This document shows, piece after piece, positions 18,598 to 26,532 of a DNA stretch of 64,000 nucleotides (the first letter of the stretch is position 1; each line of letters opens with the position of its first letter). The DNA is taken from positions 248,001 through 312,000 of the forward strand of contig CANLSF010000002.1 in assembly GCA_947493695.1 (NCBI GenBank), given 5' to 3'. The position numbers were made by a program, and so were the translations under genes. Origin of the DNA: an uncultured Kiloniellaceae bacterium (GTDB taxonomy: Bacteria > Pseudomonadota > Alphaproteobacteria > Kiloniellales > Kiloniellaceae). The notes beneath the pieces were generated by a model, which had not been told where the DNA came from, searched no databases, and saw nothing but the letters and a program-made list of their open reading frames with translations.

Positions 18598-20088
18598 ATG
18601 ACACGACAAACGTACCGAACCGGAAATGTGACGACACCGTCTTCGATGAAGGCGAGCGGCGCACTGTCCGGATCGAAATTCCTACATGCTGCACATCGGC
18701 ATGGGATAGCCCCTTACTTCGGTTGCCTTTGCATTGCAGCTCTTCTTTCATCAGCAAGCGTTCCCGCTTTGGCGCAATCCGCACTATTGGGTGCCGATTC
18801 GGGCGTCTTCGTAAATGAAGCCTTGCTCGATGGAATGAACCAGCAGACCGTTCCGGTTCTGCCTTACGGCGCGCAAGGTGCTTATCAGGGTGGCGCCTAT
18901 CAGGCACAACCCAGTTACGGTGCCGGCGGATATAATTCTGGTGCTGGCGGTTCCGGCACGGTCATCATAGGCGGCTCCGGCGATGCGACTGTCCAGGGCG
19001 GCCAGCAGTATGTAACCCGCCCAGGCACACTACTCTTCCCGCCACCGACGTTTCCCAGAAGCCGCGTAACCATCATCGATTCGGGAACGGCGACTGCGAG
19101 CAGAAACGCCAACGCGTCGAATAGAGTTGCCGGGCAAGGCAATCTTGCGGGCACTGCAACGCAAGCCACTTCAAGTCTGGTTCCACCAGCCGCAAATTCA
19201 GGAGCCACGGGCGGAAAGGCCGAGTCTCGCCTTCTCGTTCCCCTCCCACCCAGCATTTCGCAGCAGGCACCAGCCACCAAGACCGCCACAAGCAAGCCGG
19301 CTAAACCCGCAGTGACGGCCGCCAAGAAAGCGCCACCGCCACCCAAAAAGGTCGCACAGGCAAAAGCGCCGCAGCCGCCGAAAAAATCGGCGCCAGTGCC
19401 AGCAGCCCCGGCAAAGCAGGCCTCCGTTGCCCCACCGGCACCACCTGTGAAGACGGTACCTGCTGCACCTAAAGTCGCTGCGGCTCCGCCACCACCAAAA
19501 CTCGCGCCAAAATCGGCGCCGGCGACGGCCGCCCCCACGGCTATCGCACCGAAAACCGCGACCGTGGCTAAAGCGGCGCAGTTGGAGGATACCACTGCCG
19601 CCCTTACGCCGCCTCCTCCGCCGCCTGTAAGTCCATCGGTCGACACGGCTAAGCAAGCCCCTGCGGCGCCGGCGCAGCAACCTGCCGCACCGGCAGCGCC
19701 GACACCCCAAGCGAACGATGCCGCACCACCCGCGCCTTCAACTCAAACGGCATCGCGTGGCGATCCGGCAGTTCAGGTCAGCGAAGTGCAGGTCCTGTTC
19801 AATTCCAGCGAGGCAGGATTGAGCGGCCCAGCAAAAACATCACTCGAATCCGTGGCACAGGCCATGCTGGAGGATGATACCAGCATCGTTCAGCTCTTTG
19901 CCTACGCCGGACAAGAGAACATTGACGCGACCCAGGCACGGCGTTTGTCTCTGTCACGAGCCATGGCTGTGCGGGCTTTTCTGATCGGCAAGGGTGTGCG
20001 CCCTGCCCGCATGCAGGTCCGGGCACTGGGCAACAAAACAACCAGCGGATCCCCTGATCGTGTGGATGTTGTTCCCGCCAAACGCTAA
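18598..20088 (+). CDS. Secreted Pro/Ala/Lys-rich protein with C-terminal OmpA domain
   Basis: 496 residues. The start has GGGGAACGA upstream. The N-terminus is long before a signal peptide core (FGCLCIAALLSSASVPALAQS, cleavage near residue 59), so a later start (ATG 18646) is possible. A Gly/Tyr/Gln-rich stretch (about 80-140) is followed by about 180 residues of Ala-Pro-Lys-Thr linker with poly-Pro runs, like a periplasm-spanning rod. The last about 105 residues resemble an OmpA domain (VQVLFNSSEAGLS, LFAYAGQENIDATQARRLSLSRAMAVRAFL, RALGNK), but the usual peptidoglycan-contact Asp in the HADxxG-type loop is replaced by AGQEN. It precedes a MotA/ExbB-like and a MotB-like gene, with which it may work. 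Confidence 0.75.
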   Translation: MTRQTYRTGNVTTPSSMKASGALSGSKFLHAAHRHGIAPYFGCLCIAALLSSASVPALAQSALLGADSGVFVNEALLDGMNQQTVPVLPYGAQGAYQGGAYQAQPSYGAGGYNSGAGGSGTVIIGGSGDATVQGGQQYVTRPGTLLFPPPTFPRSRVTIIDSGTATASRNANASNRVAGQGNLAGTATQATSSLVPPAANSGATGGKAESRLLVPLPPSISQQAPATKTATSKPAKPAVTAAKKAPPPPKKVAQAKAPQPPKKSAPVPAAPAKQASVAPPAPPVKTVPAAPKVAAAPPPPKLAPKSAPATAAPTAIAPKTATVAKAAQLEDTTAALTPPPPPPVSPSVDTAKQAPAAPAQQPAAPAAPTPQANDAAPPAPSTQTASRGDPAVQVSEVQVLFNSSEAGLSGPAKTSLESVAQAMLEDDTSIVQLFAYAGQENIDATQARRLSLSRAMAVRAFLIGKGVRPARMQVRALGNKTTSGSPDRVDVVPAKR

Positions 20089-20172
20089 TGCCTGTAACGT
20101 TGACTGAACCTCTCGGTTGGGCTAAACGCGGAAGAGGTTAATTGCAGTCGGCTTCGGCTGCAGCCGTAAGTC

Positions 20173-20224
20173 TAGAGACTGATCGATTTTCATTCATTCG
20201 CCGAAAACCGTGAATCAGTCTCTA
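20173..20224. promoter_or_regulatory. Long hairpin element between the OmpA-domain gene and the stator-like pair
   Basis: TAGAGACTGAT (20173-20183) and ATCAGTCTCTA (20214-20224) are exact inverse complements. Inside, TTTTC and GAAAA can extend a second stem. No T tract follows, so it is not a typical terminator. It could be an RNA processing site, a rho-independent pause, an operator, or a dispersed palindromic repeat. Confidence 0.5.
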
Positions 20225-20311
20225 AAACATGAAGTTAGAGAGCGTTCTGCATTCTTGGCTGTTTCGGTCGAGATCAAGCGCACTCTAAGCCGCGGGGCAG
20301 CGTAGCGTACA

Positions 20312-21475
20312 ATGAACCGGCCAAAGCGTTACTTGATCCATATGAGCATTTTTCTGGTGCTCGTCGGACTGGCGGTCTTCGCCCTCTCGGATAAAATTAT
20401 CGATGCCTTTCAAGCGAATGAGCTCTTTAACGGTCTCATCCTTTTTGTGCTGGTTCTCGGTGTCGTCTATATCTTCCTGCAGGTCTGGCGCCTGAATCCA
20501 GAAATCGCATGGCTTGACAACCTGAGACGCGAAAGCAAGGGCGGCCTGGTCTTTCCCGGCACGTTGTCTGAAGAGCGCCCGCCGCGCCTCCTGGGTCCCA
20601 TGGCCAATATGCTCGGCGACCGTGCAGGCAGACTTTCTCTTTCGACCCTTTCCATGCGCACACTCCTGGACGGCATTCACAGCCGCATCGAGGAATCGCA
20701 TGAACTCTCGCGTTACCTGATCGGACTGCTGATCTTTCTTGGGCTCTTGGGCACCTTCTGGGGCCTGCTTGAGACGGTCACCGCAGTTGCCGACACCATT
20801 GGCGGCCTGAATGGCGCAATCGACGATCCGGCTTCCCTGTTCGAAGAACTGAAAAGCGGTCTCGCCACACCGCTTGCGGGCATGGGCACAGCCTTCAGTT
20901 CCTCGCTCTTCGGCCTTGCCGGTTCCCTGATCCTCGGCTTTCTGGAGCTTCAGGCAGGTCAAGCGCACAATCGCTTTCTCAACGAACTGGAAGAATGGCT
21001 TTCAGGCGTTACCAAGTTGTCCTCCGGAAGTGTCACTGGAGATGGTGATCAGTCAGTTCCTGCTTACATCCAGGCGCTGCTTGAGAAAACAGCCGACAGC
21101 CTCGACCAACTGCAAAGAACTATTTCGCGTGGCGAGGAAGACCGTTCCTCCATGACACAGGGACTGGCAGGCCTAACCGACCGCCTCTCGACGCTGACCG
21201 ACCAGATGCGCACCGAACAAAGCGTATTGATGAAGATGGCGGAGAATCAGGCTCAGTTGAAGCAGGTCATGACAAAACTTGCCGAAGGAGATACCGGGTC
21301 TGCGCCCGCAGGCCTGGACGAAGCCTCCCGCACACATCTGCGGAATGTCGACCTGCGCCTCGAGCGTATCGCCAGCGACCTTTCAAGCGGGCGTGAGAAT
21401 GCCATTCAAGAGATTCGCGGAGAGATCCGCCTCCTGACCCGCACCATCGCTGCGATCGCCGAGGAAAGCGAGTAA
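20312..21475 (+). CDS. MotA/TolQ/ExbB-type proton channel protein with C-terminal coiled coil
   Basis: 387 residues. Four membrane segments: about 9-27, about 40-58, about 133-156 (RYLIGLLIFLGLLGTFWGLLETV, the MotA/TolQ core helix) and about 185-212 (PLAGMGTAFSSSLFGLAGSLILGF, the second core helix). Between the first and second pairs is a cytoplasmic loop of about 70 residues; after the last helix comes a tail of about 170 residues rich in heptads (DSLDQLQRTISRGEEDRSSM, LTDRLSTLTDQMRTEQSVLMKMAENQAQL). Four-helix topology is MotA-like and unlike three-helix TolQ. The next gene, 12 bp on, encodes a MotB-like partner. Inference: a five-subunit ion channel of a non-flagellar stator. Related pairs are common and poorly characterised in alphaproteobacteria. 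Confidence 0.85.
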   Translation: MNRPKRYLIHMSIFLVLVGLAVFALSDKIIDAFQANELFNGLILFVLVLGVVYIFLQVWRLNPEIAWLDNLRRESKGGLVFPGTLSEERPPRLLGPMANMLGDRAGRLSLSTLSMRTLLDGIHSRIEESHELSRYLIGLLIFLGLLGTFWGLLETVTAVADTIGGLNGAIDDPASLFEELKSGLATPLAGMGTAFSSSLFGLAGSLILGFLELQAGQAHNRFLNELEEWLSGVTKLSSGSVTGDGDQSVPAYIQALLEKTADSLDQLQRTISRGEEDRSSMTQGLAGLTDRLSTLTDQMRTEQSVLMKMAENQAQLKQVMTKLAEGDTGSAPAGLDEASRTHLRNVDLRLERIASDLSSGRENAIQEIRGEIRLLTRTIAAIAEESE

Positions 21476-21487
21476 GGACCCCTATAG

Positions 21488-23128
21488 ATGTATTCCATGG
21501 GCCGAGGCGGCACACGACGATCGGTAAATATCTGGCCGGGATTCGTCGATGGCCTGGCCAGCCTTCTGCTGGTCGTGATCTTCGTGCTGATGGTCTTCAT
21601 GGTCGCGCAGTTCTTCCTGAGCGTTGCGCTCAGTGGACGGGACGCCGCTCTGGTGAAGCTGGAGCGGGAGGTAAGCCAGCTCGCCGACCTGCTATCTCTT
21701 GAAAGACAGGAGAACGCGGATCTGCGGACCCAATCTTCGGACCTCTCGGCGCAACTCAGCTCGTCTCTAGCCGCGCGCGACACACTCCAAAACCAGCTCT
21801 CCTCATTGAACGATGAACGCGACGGTTTAACCTCTCAGCTCGAAGAGTCGGTCTCACGTCGCGATACCCTCGAGAATCAACTTGCCGACCTCACCCGTCA
21901 ATATGACGAGGCACAGGTGCAGCAGGACTCGCTGAACAATCAGCTCGCCGCCATCATCGAAGAGCGCGACAGCCTGACGTCAGCTGTCTCCGAGCGGGAA
22001 GCCGAAAAAGCCGTGCTGCTGAAAGAGAAAGACGATCTGGCACAACGCCTCGGTTTAAGCGAAGCGGAAATCGCGAAAAACGCCGAGGACTTGAAAACCG
22101 CCTACAGCACCATCGAGGCCGACAAGGAAAAGATCGAGGCCCAGCTTGCTGAGCTGGCCGCCCTCCAGAAACTCCGGGAAGAAGAAGAGGCGAAAGCCGC
22201 TGCCGCCCTGGCCAGCCAGGCTGCGGAGCTCGAAGACGCCTTCAAGTCCATCGAGGCCGACAAGGAGACCATCGAGGCGCAACTCGCCGAACTGGCCTTG
22301 TTGAAACGCCTGCGGGACGAAGAAACCGCCCTGGCCAAAACTCAGCTTGAAGATGCCTACACAACCATCGAAGCCGACCGTGAAACAATTGAGACCCAGC
22401 TCGCGGAACTCGCCTTGCTGCAGCAGATGCGTGACGAGCTGACAGCCGGTCTGGCAACCGCGGACGACGCCGTCGCTGCCCAGGAGGAGCTGACAGCAAA
22501 GGCGCAGGCGGAAGTTGTTCTGCTCAACCGTCAGATTGCGGCTCTACGTCAACAGCTCGCCCGCATCGCGGTAACCCTGGAGGCAACCGAAGCCAAGAAC
22601 CTGGAGCAGGAAGTCCAGATCGCCGATCTGGGCAGCCGCCTCAATGTGGCGTTGGCAAGCAAAGTGCAGGAACTGGCGCGCTATCGCTCCGAATTCTTCG
22701 GACGGCTGCGCGAAGTTCTGGGAGATCGCCGCGACGTGCGTGTTGTCGGTGACCGCTTCGTGTTCCAGTCCGAAGTCCTCTTCGCCAGCGGCGCCGCCGA
22801 ACTGGAGGACGCGGGCAAGGGACAGCTGGCGAGTCTGGCCACGACCCTGCGCGACATCTCCCGCAATATTCCGCCAGAAGTCGACTGGGTTTTGCGAGTC
22901 GATGGTCACACGGACCGGGCGCCGATCAACACCTACGCCTTCCCTTCCAACTGGGAGCTTTCAACCGCGCGCGCGATTTCCGTGGTTAAGTTCCTGAATG
23001 CGCAGGGTATCCCGGCGAACCGCCTGGCAGCCACAGGCTTCGGTGAGTTCCAGCCAATCGATGAAGGCAATGACGAGATCGCCTACCGCCGCAATCGCCG
23101 CATCGAACTCAAACTGACCCAGCGTTAA
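21488..23128 (+). CDS. MotB-like membrane protein with long coiled coil and peptidoglycan-binding OmpA domain
   Basis: 546 residues. AGGA precedes the ATG. One transmembrane helix (about 21-46) starts with IWPGFVDGLASLLLVV: Asp21 sits at the membrane entrance exactly where MotB carries its proton-binding Asp, after the conserved Trp. Residues about 50-395 are continuous coiled coil, including three near-identical repeats of about 35 residues (starting near 201, 247 and 286; each has the core IEAD-x-E-x-IE-x-QLAELA). The C-terminal OmpA domain (about 400-546) has LFASGAAEL, VDGHTDRAPI, NWELSTARA and RRNRRIEL, with the Asp and Arg that hold diaminopimelate. Longer than any MotB. It should anchor to the cell wall and gate the upstream MotA-like channel. 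Confidence 0.87.
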   Translation: MYSMGRGGTRRSVNIWPGFVDGLASLLLVVIFVLMVFMVAQFFLSVALSGRDAALVKLEREVSQLADLLSLERQENADLRTQSSDLSAQLSSSLAARDTLQNQLSSLNDERDGLTSQLEESVSRRDTLENQLADLTRQYDEAQVQQDSLNNQLAAIIEERDSLTSAVSEREAEKAVLLKEKDDLAQRLGLSEAEIAKNAEDLKTAYSTIEADKEKIEAQLAELAALQKLREEEEAKAAAALASQAAELEDAFKSIEADKETIEAQLAELALLKRLRDEETALAKTQLEDAYTTIEADRETIETQLAELALLQQMRDELTAGLATADDAVAAQEELTAKAQAEVVLLNRQIAALRQQLARIAVTLEATEAKNLEQEVQIADLGSRLNVALASKVQELARYRSEFFGRLREVLGDRRDVRVVGDRFVFQSEVLFASGAAELEDAGKGQLASLATTLRDISRNIPPEVDWVLRVDGHTDRAPINTYAFPSNWELSTARAISVVKFLNAQGIPANRLAATGFGEFQPIDEGNDEIAYRRNRRIELKLTQR

Positions 23129-23137
23129 GGCCGGAAG

Positions 23138-25027
23138 CTAAGTTCCAGCCGACTTTTGCAAGCCGTTGAACATCTCGGCTTCCCCGAACTGCAACTCGGC
23201 AAGACGCGCGTAGAGCCCGCCCTGACGAATGAGATCTTCATGGGTGCCACTGGCCACGACGCGCCCCTCATCCAGTACCAGTATCCGGTCCGCCTTTAGG
23301 ACCGTCGCCAGCCGGTGGGCAATGACCAGCGTTGTGCGGTCGGACATCAACCGCTCTACCGCCTGCTGAACGGCACGCTCACTCTCGGCGTCGAGCGCGC
23401 TTGTCGCCTCGTCCAGCAGCAGTACGGTCGGATCACGCAAGATGGCGCGGGCGATTGCCAGGCGCTGGCGCTGGCCACCGGACAGGCGCACGCCACGCTC
23501 GCCGAGGAAGGTGTTGAAACCCTCTGGAAGAGCATCCAGGAAGTCCTTGGCCGCTGCGGCTTCAGCAGCCTGAAGCACTTCTTCATCGCTGGCCTCGGGC
23601 CTGCCGTAACGAATGTTCTCCCAGGCGTTGGCGGAAAAGATGACCGGCTCCTGAGGAACCAGACCAATCCGTTTACGCAGTTCCAAAGGATCCGCCTTTG
23701 TGAGCTCTACACCGTCAAGGCGGATCTGACCGGATTGCGGATCGTAAAAGCGCATCAGAAGCTGAAAGATCGTCGTCTTGCCGGCGCCCGAGGGACCGAC
23801 AATGGCAATCTTTTCACCCGCTTTGACCTGAAGGTCCAACCCGTGCAGCGCAGCGTCCTGCGGACGTGCCGGGTAGTGGAACAGCACCTTCTCAAAGGAA
23901 ATGTCACCCCGTGCAGGCAGGGGGAGCGTTTCTGCAACGACAGGGGCCGCGATATCCGTCTTGGTGGCGAGAAGATCGAACAGGCGCTCTGTAGCACCTG
24001 CAGCCCGCTGTAGGTCGCCAATCACTTCACTGATCGCGCCGACGGACCCCGCAACCACAATTGCGTAAAAGACAAAGGACGAGAGTTCACCCGGCGTAAT
24101 GCGTCCCTCAAGGACATCGCGCCCACCAATCCAGAGAATCGCACTCACGGCGCCGAAGACCAGCATGATAACCACCGCGGTCAGCATTGCGCGTGCCCGG
24201 ATGCGAGAGACCGCCGTTACAAAGGCGTCTTCGGCTCGGCCTCCAAAACGCCTGCGATCGACAGCCTCATGACTGAAGGCCTGAACCGTGCGGATCGCGC
24301 CCAACGCCTCATCCGCGTAGGAGCCAAGATCAGCCACCCGGTCCTGACTGTCGCGGCTCAAACGCCGCACTTTTCGTCCGTAGATGATGATCGGCAGAAC
24401 CACGACGGGCACGACCAGGAACACCATGCCGGTCAACTTCGCACTGGTAACGATCAGGAGGACAGAGCCACCGAGGAAAAGCAGAAAGTTCCGCAAAGCA
24501 ACCGAAACCGAAGACCCTACAACCATCTGCAACAAGGTGGTGTCGGTGGTCAGCCGCGAGAGAACCTCGCCAGTCCGGGTTATCTCGAAGTAAGCCGGCG
24601 AAAGAGTGATCAGATGATTGAAGACCGCCTTGCGGATATCTGCCACCACGCGCTCGCCGATCCAGGAGACCAGATAAAAGCGGCTATAGCTCGCTGCGGC
24701 CAGCAGAACCACCACACCGAGCAGAACCATGACGGCCTGGTCCAGCAACGCCGCGTTCTCTTGTGCGAAGCCGTCATCGACCAGGGTGCGCAGACCGAAA
24801 CCAAGTCCAAGAACCGTCGAAGCCGCAATCACCAGCGCAATCAACGCACCTCCCACCTGAAGCTTATAAGGACTCACGAATTGCCAGAGCCTGACAAGAT
24901 GTGAGAGTTCCTTGCTGGATGGGCGGTCGATAGACTTCGGGTTTGTCGGATCTGAGGCGGCCTCGTTCCTGCCCGCTTCTGGCGAGACACTATTGCTGCT
25001 TTGCTCTGACGGGCCCGGTCGCTTCAT
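23138..25027 (-). CDS. ABC transporter, fused permease and ATPase (MsbA/LmrA-type half transporter)
   Basis: 629 residues. A polar N-terminus of about 45 residues is followed by a six-helix type-1 exporter domain (about 50-340) and a nucleotide-binding domain with Walker A VGPSGAGKTT (about 410-419), Q-loop GLVPQEPVIFS, signature LSGGQRQRLAIARAI, Walker B VLLLDEATSALD and H-loop IAHRLATVL. Works as a homodimer; the substrate is unknown, with lipids or drugs usual for the family. It is convergent with the MotB-like gene (10 bp between stops), so it is not part of that unit. Confidence 0.92.
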   Translation of the reverse strand: MKRPGPSEQSSNSVSPEAGRNEAASDPTNPKSIDRPSSKELSHLVRLWQFVSPYKLQVGGALIALVIAASTVLGLGFGLRTLVDDGFAQENAALLDQAVMVLLGVVVLLAAASYSRFYLVSWIGERVVADIRKAVFNHLITLSPAYFEITRTGEVLSRLTTDTTLLQMVVGSSVSVALRNFLLFLGGSVLLIVTSAKLTGMVFLVVPVVVLPIIIYGRKVRRLSRDSQDRVADLGSYADEALGAIRTVQAFSHEAVDRRRFGGRAEDAFVTAVSRIRARAMLTAVVIMLVFGAVSAILWIGGRDVLEGRITPGELSSFVFYAIVVAGSVGAISEVIGDLQRAAGATERLFDLLATKTDIAAPVVAETLPLPARGDISFEKVLFHYPARPQDAALHGLDLQVKAGEKIAIVGPSGAGKTTIFQLLMRFYDPQSGQIRLDGVELTKADPLELRKRIGLVPQEPVIFSANAWENIRYGRPEASDEEVLQAAEAAAAKDFLDALPEGFNTFLGERGVRLSGGQRQRLAIARAILRDPTVLLLDEATSALDAESERAVQQAVERLMSDRTTLVIAHRLATVLKADRILVLDEGRVVASGTHEDLIRQGGLYARLAELQFGEAEMFNGLQKSAGT

Positions 25028-25207
25028 CGCTGGAATACTTCTTTCACAAAAACAGGTTTACCGCACAAAACCACTTCCGGCGGAAACTGAGCCAACGGGT
25101 TTTCACCCTTTAGCCTCGCTATCCCTTGTGCAATTGCCAAGGTTAAGTCAAGCGCCTTCAACGCGGCATGATGTCCCTCAAGCCCGGTAAAAGGCCATAA
25201 TCGCCGC

Positions 25208-25636
25208 CTAGTGTTTGGACGACAGGCACTGACTATGGGCATGGTCCGCAAGGGTGTCGATCACCCGACAGTCCTCTACCGTCCCGCCGTCACAGGCATG
25301 AACCATCCGCTCAAGTTCAGCCTTAAGCGCCCCGAGGCGCTCTATTCGGTGGTTCACCTCATCCAGGTGTTTCTGCGCAATCGCATTAATCTCTGCACAA
25401 GGCTGCTCAGGGTGGTCGGACAACTCCAGCAGCTGTCGGATCTCTGCCTGGGAGAACCCCAGCTCCCGGCTGTGCCGGATAAACGCCAGCCGCGACAGAT
25501 GCTGCTGACCATAGACACGCTGATTTCCTGCCGAGCGCCCGGGCTCCGGTAACAAACCAATCTGTTCGTAATAACGAATCGTCGGGATTTTACACCCGGT
25601 TTCGCGCGACAAGCGGCCGATTGTGAAGCTTTCCAT
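25208..25636 (-). CDS. MerR-family heavy-metal-responsive regulator (CadR/ZntR/PbrR-like)
   Basis: 142 residues from ATG 25636; a 7-residue longer start at 25657 is possible. Winged helix-turn-helix at the N-terminus (FTIGRLSRETGCKIPTIRYYEQIGLLP), dimerisation helix about 82-114, then a metal-binding end with Cys80, Cys115, Cys123 and Cys137. The Cys at about 80 plus the C-x7-C loop is the pattern of Zn/Cd/Pb sensors, not Cu sensors. It is divergent from a CDF exporter and should twist the promoter at 25666-25696. Metal preference cannot be fixed from sequence alone. Confidence 0.9.
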   Translation of the reverse strand: MESFTIGRLSRETGCKIPTIRYYEQIGLLPEPGRSAGNQRVYGQQHLSRLAFIRHSRELGFSQAEIRQLLELSDHPEQPCAEINAIAQKHLDEVNHRIERLGALKAELERMVHACDGGTVEDCRVIDTLADHAHSQCLSSKH

Positions 25637-25665
25637 AGATCTTCCAGACAGGGTCATTTTTTCTC

Positions 25666-25696
25666 TTGAAGCTATAGTTACTAGAGATATTAGGTT
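25666..25696 (+). promoter_or_regulatory. MerR-type promoter/operator of the CDF exporter
   Basis: -35 TTGAAG (25666-25671), an over-long 19-bp spacer, and -10-like TAGGTT (25691-25696). The spacer holds the near-perfect dyad CTATAGT-T-ACTAGAG (25672-25686). A 19-20-bp spacer with a central dyad is the hallmark of promoters activated by DNA distortion by MerR proteins. The plus-strand exporter starts at 25746; the sensor is transcribed the other way. Confidence 0.85.
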
Positions 25697-25745
25697 GTTG
25701 CTTTGACCAAGATCAAGTGAGCCATCAAAAAGAGAGGACCGGTTT

Positions 25746-26378
25746 GTGGCGGGTTGTTGTGGACAAGATACGAAGTTCGATGGGGCCTCTGTCGCCTTCA
25801 AACGCACACTGATCGCCGTCATTGCAATCAACGGAGCAATGTTCATCACTGAGATCGTGGCAGGCATCACGGCCGGTTCGCAGGCACTTCTGGCGGATGC
25901 CCTGGACTTTCTCGGCGATACGGCGACCTACGCCATAAGCCTTGCAGTCATCGGCATGCCCCTGATCGTCCGCGCGAAAGCCGCTCTTTTCAAGGGGGTT
26001 TCACTAGCGCTGATGGGCTTCTGGGTGTTTGGTTCAACCCTCTATCACGTCCTGGTAACCAGCACGCCGCAAGCAGAGATCATGGGCGCCGTCGGTTTTC
26101 TCGCCCTGCTGGCCAACCTCGCCTCTGTCTTGTTGCTTCTCAAATACCGTGACGGCGACGCAAATGTCCGTTCAGTCTGGCTTTGCAGCCGCAATGACGC
26201 CATCGGCAACGTTGCCGTCATTCTGGCCGCAAGCGGCGTCTGGGCCAGTCAAACCGCCTGGCCCGATCTCCTGGTTGCGGGCCTGATGGCCAGTCTCTTT
26301 CTCTGGTCGTCACTGCAGATTATCCGCCAGGCCCGTGCGGAGATGCTTCACACGCAGCTTGCGCAACAGCGCGCCTAA
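25746..26378 (+). CDS. Short CDF-type heavy-metal cation exporter
   Basis: 210 residues with a GTG start (GAGAGGA 8 nt upstream). About six membrane helices and almost no cytoplasmic C-terminal domain, unlike full-length CDF proteins of about 300 residues. Metal-site motifs are Asp54/Asp58 in LLADALDFLGD (helix 2) and CSRNDAIGN (helix 5), where Asp151 and Asn155 replace the usual His and Asp. The N-terminus has a Cys4-Cys5 pair. I recognise this as the compact CDF subfamily that often travels with CadR/ZntR-like regulators. It should export Zn/Cd/Pb or Co from the cytosol; ion choice is open. Confidence 0.85.
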   Translation: MAGCCGQDTKFDGASVAFKRTLIAVIAINGAMFITEIVAGITAGSQALLADALDFLGDTATYAISLAVIGMPLIVRAKAALFKGVSLALMGFWVFGSTLYHVLVTSTPQAEIMGAVGFLALLANLASVLLLLKYRDGDANVRSVWLCSRNDAIGNVAVILAASGVWASQTAWPDLLVAGLMASLFLWSSLQIIRQARAEMLHTQLAQQRA

Positions 26379-26532
26379 CCGCCGCACCACCGGGACATAA
26401 AGAAGATCCCCGGCTGACGCGTATCTGCAATGCGACGCCCTGCATTGCGACAAGACCTCTTCCTATGACAGACTCTGCCGGCAACAATCGGGCGGCCTGC
26501 CCGGACCATCGAATGGGAAGAAAACAACGGAT

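Noticed and set aside
18598-23128. Zorya phage-defence system
   Set aside because: MotA/MotB-like pair is suggestive, but there is no ZorC/D/E-like helicase or nuclease, and the neighbours are housekeeping genes.
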